Assembly (NCBI GenBank): GCA_965153355.1
Contig: OZ231126.1
Span: forward strand, 496,001 to 560,000
Length of the DNA: 64,000 nt
Direction of reading: 5' to 3'
From: Flaccisagitta enflata
Lineage: Eukaryota > Chaetognatha > Sagittoidea > Aphragmophora
Notes under the pieces: generated by a model
Told to the model about the DNA's origin: nothing
The model's input: the letters and a program-made list of their open reading frames with translations, nothing else
Database searches by the model: none
Position numbers and translations under genes: made by a program
In this document: positions 58,025 to 64,000 of the stretch, piece by piece
How positions within the stretch are numbered: position 1 is the first letter of the stretch
Layout: the number at the start of each line of letters is the position of its first letter

Positions 58025-61000
58025 CATACTCAACCTGAATATTTCGATGCAACTTACCAAACCTGAATGTTACTATGCAACTGATATACATTGTTGCAAC
58101 ATACCAAATCTGAATGCTACTATGCAACTGAGATACATTGTTGCAACATACCAAACCTGAATGTTACTATGCAACTGATATTCACTATTGCAAGTTACCA
58201 AACCTGAATGTTACTATGCAACTGATATTCTCCATTGCAACATACCAAATCTGAATGTTACTATGCAACTGATATACATTGTTGCAACATACCAAATCTG
58301 AATGTTACTATGCAACTGATATACATTGTTGCAACATACCAAATCTGAATGTTACTATGCAACTGATATTCACCATTGCAAGTTACCAAACCTGATACAA
58401 CTGATATACATTGTTGCAAGTTACCAAACCTGAATGTTACTATGCAACTGATATACATTGTTGCAACATACCAAACCTGAATGTTACTATGCAACTGATA
58501 TTCACCATTGCAAGTTACCAAACCTGATACAACTGATATACATCGTTGCAACATACCAAATCTGAATGTTACTATGCAACTGATATACATTGTTGCAACT
58601 TACCAAATCTGAATGTTACTATGCAACTGATATACATCGTTGCAACATACCAAACCTGAATGTTACTATGCAACTGATATTCACCATTGCAAGTTACCAA
58701 ACCTGATACAACTGATATATATTGTTGCAAGTTACCAAATCTGAATGTTACTACACAACTGATATACATCGTTGCAACTTACCAAATCTGAATGTTACTA
58801 TGCAACTGATATACATCGTTGCAACATACCAAACCTGAATGTTACTATGCAACTGATATACATCGTTGCAACATACCGAACCTGAATGTTACTATGCAAC
58901 TGATATACATCGTTGCAAGTTACCAAACCTGAATGTTACTATGCAACTGATATACATCGTTGCAACATACCAAACCTGAATGTTACTATGCAACTGATAT
59001 ACATTGTTGCAACATACCAAATCTGAATGTTACTATGCAACTGATATTCACCATTGCAAGTTACCAAACCTGATACAACTGATATACATTGTTGCAAGTT
59101 ACCAAACCTGAATGTTACTATGCAACTGATATACATTGTTGCAACATACCAAACCTGAATGTTACTATGCAACTGATATTCACCATTGCAAGTTACCAAA
59201 CCTGAATGTTACTATGCAACTGATATACATCGTTGCAACATACCAAATCTGAATGTTACTATGCAACTGATATACATTGTTGCAACTTACCAAATCTGAA
59301 TGTTACTATGCAACTGATATACATCGTTGCAACATACCAAACCTGAATGTTACTATGCAACTGATATTCACCATTGCAAGTTACCAAACCTGATACAACT
59401 GATATATATTGTTGCAAGTTACCAAATCTGAATGTTACTACACAACTGATATACATCGTTGCAACTTACCAAATCTGAATGTTACTATGCAACTGATATA
59501 CATCGTTGCAACATACCAAACCTGAATGTTACTATGCAACTGATATACATCGTTGCAACATACCGAACCTGAATGTTACTATGCAACTGATATACATCGT
59601 TGCAAGTTACCAAACCTGAATGTTACTATGCAACTGATATACATCGTTGCAACATACCAAACCTGAATGTTACTATGCAACTGATATTCACCATTGCAAG
59701 TTACCAAATCTGAATGTTACTACACAACTGATATACATCGTTGCAACATACCAAACCTGAATGTTACTATGCAACTGATATACATTGTTGCAACATACCA
59801 AATCTGAATGTTACTATGCAACTGATATTCACCATTGCAACTTACCAAATCTGAATGTTACTATGCAACTGATATACATCGTTGCAACATACTAAACCTG
59901 AATGTTACTATACAACTGATATTCACCATTGCAAGTTACCAAACCTGAATGTTACTATGCAACTGATATACATCGTTGCAACTTACCAAACCTGAATGTT
60001 ACTATGCAACTGATATTCACCATTGCAAGTTACCAAACCTGAATGTTACTATGCAACTGATATTCACCATTGCAAGTTACCAAACCTGAATGTTACTATG
60101 CAACTGATATACATTGTTGCAACATACCAAACCTGAATGTTACTATGCAAATGATATTCACCATTGCATGTTACCAAATCTGAATGTTACTATGCAACTG
60201 ATATTTACCATTGCAAGTTACCAAACCTGAATGTTACTATGCAACTGATATTCACCATTGCAACTTACCAAATCTGAATGTTACTATGCAACTGAGATAC
60301 ATTGTTGCAACATACCAAACCTGAATGTTACTATGCAACTGATATACATTGTTGCAACATACCAAACCTGAATGTTACTATGCAACTGATATACATTGTT
60401 GCAACATACCAAACCTGAATGTTACTATGCAACTAATATACATCGTTGCAACATACTAAACCTGAATGTTACTATACAACTGATATTCACCATTGCAAGT
60501 TACCAAACCTGAATGTTACTATGCAACTGATATACATCGTTGCAACTTACCAAACCTGAATGTTACTATGCAACTGATATACACCGTTGCAAGTTACCAA
60601 ATCTGAATGTTACTGTGCAACTGATATTCACCATTGCAAGTTACCAAATCTGAATGTTACTATGCAACTGATATTCACCATTGCAAGTTACCAAATCTGA
60701 ATGTTACTATACAACTGATATACATTGTTGCAACTTACCAAATCTGAATGTTACTATGCAACTGATATACATTGTTGCAACATACCAAATCTGAATGTTG
60801 CTATGCAACTGATATACATTGTTGCAACATACCAAATCTGAATGTTACTATGCAACTGATATACACAGTTGCAAGTTACCAAATCTGAATGTTACTATAC
60901 AACTGATATTCACCATTGCAAGTTACCAAATCTGAATGTTACGATACAACTGATATACATTGTTGCAACTTACCAAATCTGAATGTTACTATACAACTGA

Positions 61001-62190
61001 TATACATTGTTGCAACTTACCAAATCTGAATGTTACTATGCAACTGATATACATTGTTGCAACATACCAAATCTGAATGTTACTATGCAACTGATATACA
61101 TTGTTGCAACATACCAAATCTGAATGTTACTATGCAACTGATATTCACCATTGCAAGTTACCAAACCTAAATGTTACTATACAACTGATATTCACCATCA
61201 CAAGTTACCAAACCTGATTGTTACTATGCAACTGATAAACATCGTTGCAACTTACCAAACCTGAATGTTACTATACAACTGATAAACATTGTTGCAACAT
61301 ACCAAATCTGAATGTTACTATGCAACTGATATTCACCATTGCAAGTTACCAAACCTAAATGTTACTATACAACTGATATTCACCATTGCAAGTTACCAAA
61401 CCTAAATGTTACTATGCAACTGATATTCACCATTGCAAGTTACCAAACCTAAATGTTACTATACAACTGATATTCCCCATCGCAAGTTACCAAACCTGAA
61501 TGTTACTATACAACTGATATACATCGTTGCAACTTACCAAACCTGAATGTTACTATACAACTGATATTCACCATTGCAAGTTACCAGACCTGAATGTTAC
61601 TATGCAACTGAGATACATCATTGCAACTTACCAAACCTGAATGTTACTATACAACTGATATACATCGTTGCAACTTACCAAACCTGAATGTTACTATGCA
61701 ACTGAGATACATCGTTGCAACTTACCAGACCTGAATGTTACTATGCAACTGATATACATCGTTGCAAGTTACCAAATCTGAATGTTACTATGCAACTGAT
61801 ATACATTGTTGCAACATACCAAATCTGAATGTTACTATACAACTGATATTCACCATTGCAAGTTACCAAACCTGAATATTACTATACAACTGATATACAT
61901 CGTTGCAACATACCAAATCTGAATGGTACTATGCAACTGATATTCACCATTGCAAGTTACCAAATCTGAATGTTACTATGCAACTGATATTCACCATTGC
62001 AAGTTACCAAATCTGAATGTTACTATGCAACTGAGATACATTGTTGCAACATACCAAATCTGAATGTTACTATGCAACTGATATTCACCATTGCAAGTTA
62101 CCAAACCTGAATGTTACTATGCAACTGAGATACCTTGTTGCAACATACCAAACCTGAATGTTACTATGCAACTGATATACATTGTTGCAA
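58025..62190. repeat. 47-bp satellite, about 88 units, amplifying a splice donor
   Basis: Unit on the plus strand: GATATACATTGTTGCAACAT, ACCAAATCTGAATGTTACTA, TGCAACT. A 38-bp variant lacks nine bases (CCTGATACAACTG). 58572-58769 and 59259-59456 are identical, offset 687 bp = 13 x 47 + 2 x 38, i.e. a 15-unit higher-order repeat. On the gene's (minus) strand each unit contains GGTAAGTTGCAA or GGTATGTTGCAA, matching the real donor at 62195. Confidence 0.95.
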
Positions 62191-62195
62191 CTTAC

Positions 62196-62298
62196 CAATT
62201 CGTCGTCAAGACCAAAGAAGTTCTGGAAATCGAAGACTTGAGCTGATTCTTTGATTATTCCGCCATTTTCAAATCGACCGCGTTTGGAAATGATGAAT
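62196..62298 (-). CDS. DNase I-like copy 2, penultimate exon
   Basis: 103 bases: A completes Arg of the CAYDR motif, then FIISKRGRFENGGIIKESA, QVFDFQNFFGL, DDEL. Acceptor TATATCAG, donor GTAAGT (phase 0). VFDFQ is also the sequence at this position in DNASE1L3. Relative to copy 1 the exon has the same length and boundaries, with 10-11 replacements, so the two genes are paralogues rather than an assembly duplicate. The acceptor lies four bases from the end of the fold-back element at 62303-62620. Confidence 0.85.
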
Positions 62299-62302
62299 CT
62301 GA

Positions 62303-62620
62303 TATAATAGGGTGGTCACAAAATAGGGTCAAATTTCAAAAAATGATATACTCTAGTATTTTGCATAAATGTACAAAAAAGAAGGTTTTTCCACAAGTAG
62401 AGGTCTGAATTTGAAGAATAAACCATGGCGGCAAATATATAGGCTTCCTATGGCAATAAAAAGATCTCCATAGCAACCCTATAGTTTTGCCGACAAGGTT
62501 TCTTGTTTGATTTCACACCCCAGCTTGTGAGAAATCCTTCTTTTATTGGACAATTGTGCAAAAGGCTCAAGTATATCAATGTATAAAATTTAACCCAATT
62601 CCGGACCACCCTATTATATA
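62303..62620. mobile_element. Fold-back element abutting a splice acceptor
   Basis: TATAATAGGGTGGTC and complement GACCACCCTATTATA at the ends, arms of ~100 bp (GGGTCAAATTT against AAATTTAACCC). On the minus strand its terminus GACCACCCTATTATA forms the tract before TCAG. Confidence 0.8.
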
Positions 62621-62930
62621 ATGAGTTGTTGATTAGTTGATTCATCATTCGAACAATTCATCCCCCCCCCCACTCCTGTAGCCCCCCCCCCCCCATGTGC
62701 GCGACCCACATGGTAATCTCACACGTGGTTTAAATCTAATGCATCTATTAGTCTATTGGACTAATAGTCTATAAGTCTATCAGTCTATTAGTTTATTAGT
62801 CTCGCCATATTGTCTATCTGACTCAATGCATAAACACGTCTGTCCGTCCGCGAATAAGGTAGCCAGGTATTCGGCCGTGTTTAAGAGACGGAAATAAATC
62901 GCTTAAAATATCTAATGGAATAGTTCTTAG
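62621..62930. other. Intron sequence, no exon seen
   Basis: Contains two C-runs (62661, 62685), a (TCTATTAG) repeat at 62745-62800 and a decayed hairpin-element end (GTCTGTCCGTCCGCG; GTAGCCAGGTATTCGGCCGTG) at about 62838-62880. Confidence 0.5.
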
Positions 62931-63180
62931 GGGGCGTTTCCAGTCAGAGATAATCGCGTTTTGAATGGGCCACTCGGTCACTCGCTATGTTCGTTCGCTC
63001 GCACCGGTCACTCCGCTCACTCGCTCCGCAGCGCTCAGCTTCACTACGCTCCGTTCACGGGCTCGCTCACTCACTTCGCTCACTCCCTTGTGGGACAGTT
63101 GAAATTCATGAATATGTGTTCACGCTGCAAAAGCGTTCAATGGGAACAAAGGCGTTATTCATCTTCACTAGAAACACGCC
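62931..63180 (+). mobile_element. GGGSCGTTTC-type MITE inserted at a splice donor
   Basis: GGGGCGTTTCCAGTCAGAGA and TCTTCACTAGAAACACGCC ends; flanked by CTTAG (62926-62930) and CTTAC (63181-63185), a 5-bp duplication with one mismatch. CTTAC is the complement of the GTAAG donor of the DNase I-like exon at 63186. Confidence 0.75.
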
Positions 63181-63185
63181 CTTAC

Positions 63186-63254
63186 CTGTCATAAGCGCAG
63201 TTACTTCTGCCTGTTGTTGTGTCAGCGTTATCAGGAATCAGCCAGTTCCAATAC
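63186..63254 (-). CDS. DNase I-like copy 2, exon with the CAYDR motif
   Basis: 69 bases on the minus strand, phase 2 in and out: G completes Arg, then YWNWLIPDNADTTTG, RSNCAYD, AG. WLIPD-x-ADTT and CAYDR match vertebrate DNase I (WLIPDSADTT; HCAYDR), where this Asp (212 in the bovine numbering) is catalytic. Acceptor CGATTAG; donor AG/GTAAGG, of which GTAAG lies in a MITE target duplication. Confidence 0.9.
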
Positions 63255-63345
63255 CTAATCGAAATGAGATATTGCATCGTTACTAAACTGTTTCAATACC
63301 TAATTGAAATAAGATATTGCATCGTTACTAAATTGTTTTATGCTT
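63255..63345 (-). repeat. Duplicated 3' splice-site region (about 46-bp unit, two copies)
   Basis: ATATCTCATTTCGATTAGGTATTGGAAC at the real acceptor is preceded (minus sense) by ATATCTTATTTCAATTAG-GTATTGAAAC with the same flanks (TTTAGTAACGATGC). The upstream copy keeps a usable-looking AG. Confidence 0.85.
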
Positions 63346-63453
63346 GGCTTTTCAAACATTTTCCAATTGTGAAGAAGCCCAAGGGATTTACAAATTTTCT
63401 TTGCCCATGAGCACATCAATTTGTAACTTTCGATATTTAGTATTTAAATATAC

Positions 63454-63523
63454 CTTTCATTACGAAGTCTGATATCAGGCCAATACTTTTTCGGCATATA
63501 AGCACCGTCCGCGTTCAAGTCAC
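63454..63523 (-). CDS. DNase I-like copy 2, exon with the GDLNAD motif
   Basis: 70 bases, phase 1 in and phase 2 out: GT completes Gly, then DLNADGAYMPKKYWPDI, RLRNE, AG. GD-x-NA is the DNase I metal/phosphate motif (Asp168, Asn170 in the bovine numbering), and PKK-x-W-x-x-IRLR matches DNASE1L3 (PKKAWKNIRLR). Acceptor GAACTCTTAG; donor AG/GTATAT. The frame stays open 38 bases upstream (FSGDQLFELL) but meets a stop with no other AG available, which supports this acceptor. Exons with Glu78 and His134 should lie further right, outside the window. Confidence 0.85.
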
Positions 63524-63654
63524 CTAAGAGTTCAAATAATTGGTCACCGGAAAATTTAGTATCCACAAGGCACCATCACCAATCACCAATCACCAATCAC
63601 AAAACACCAATCACCACCAACAATCACATTCGTCATTTTCAGATTTTTTTACCA

Positions 63655-63749
63655 CCTCACCATTATCATCATCATCATCATCACCATCATCATCATCACC
63701 AATGATGATGAAGATGATGATAATGATGATGATGATGATGGTGATTCAC

Positions 63750-63792
<43 letters not shown>

Positions 63793-63837
63793 TTCATCAT
63801 CATCATCATCATCATTATCATCATTATTATCATCATT

Positions 63838-63931
<94 letters not shown>

Positions 63932-63951
63932 CCATCATCTTTTTCATAATT

Positions 63952-63996
<45 letters not shown>

Positions 63997-64000
63997 TTCA
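63655..64000. repeat. (ATC)n microsatellite with an inverted (GAT)n island
   Basis: Pure ATC with a GAT island at 63703-63743, so the array can fold back. Preceded by a CACCAAT repeat (63570-63615). Continues past the window end. Confidence 0.95.

Noticed and set aside
57879-59456. Open frames such as MYISCIVTFRFG in the 47-bp satellite
   Set aside because: Frames come from the satellite sequence and end with its periodic variants; the true coding exons are at its two sides.
58025-62190. CRISPR-like regular repeats
   Set aside because: Units are contiguous without unique spacers, and the context is a eukaryotic intron; it is a satellite.

Overview
This is a stretch of animal nuclear DNA, not bacterial and not organellar. 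Genes are split into short exons with GT/AG junctions and conserved phases, introns are packed with microsatellites, minisatellites and non-autonomous transposons, and the recognisable proteins are animal families (a fibronectin-type receptor tail and a DNase I family nuclease). The very high load of (CT)n, (GTT)n, (TTCC)n, (GAAA)n and (AATC)n arrays, together with many fold-back elements, suggests an aquatic invertebrate. I cannot name the phylum.

Layout. 0.3-4.1 kb, plus strand: the last four exons of a usherin/sidekick-type receptor (two FN3 segments, a transmembrane segment, a basic cytoplasmic tail). 4.7-7 kb: no gene, then a ~71-bp minisatellite and a GC-capped fold-back element. 7.3-9.7 kb, minus strand: two acidic coding segments of unknown genes. 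9.8-27 kb: almost entirely repeats, including a nested palindrome (10.7-12.0), a 61-bp minisatellite (13.2-14.9), an 89-bp minisatellite (17.1-17.6), a hAT MITE carrying a mariner MITE (17.8-18.3), a hAT MITE with a perfect 8-bp target duplication (20.4-20.7) and a degenerate GCCACAACTG minisatellite (22.0-23.2). 28.0-28.8 kb, minus strand: the last two exons of a DNase I-like gene copy whose splice donor reads AT instead of GT. 29-37 kb: repeats, duplicated TTCC blocks with a filled and an empty transposon site, MITEs and a LINE reverse-transcriptase fragment. 39.3-47.9 kb, minus strand: a multi-pass membrane protein gene (possibly XK-related) in four visible exons; its first intron is almost exactly one fold-back transposon and its third exon has been partly copied in tandem. 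48-57 kb: fold-back elements and simple repeats, including a 109-bp near-perfect hairpin. 57.2-63.5 kb, minus strand: the last four exons of a second DNase I-like gene, with all phases matching; its last intron holds a ~4.2-kb satellite of 47-bp units, each repeating the sequence of the gene's own 5' splice site. The window ends in (ATC)n.

A recurring theme is that repeats touch splice sites. Fold-back termini abut an acceptor or seem to supply a donor, a MITE target duplication coincides with a donor, a satellite amplifies a donor, and acceptors or exon halves are tandemly copied. A second theme is a ~150-220 bp dispersed element with a terminal hairpin, GTCGCG...CGCGAC, and a (GTCS)n core, present in at least 14 copies and resembling Helentron-associated/mini-me elements. 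No tRNA, rRNA or CRISPR array was recognised.
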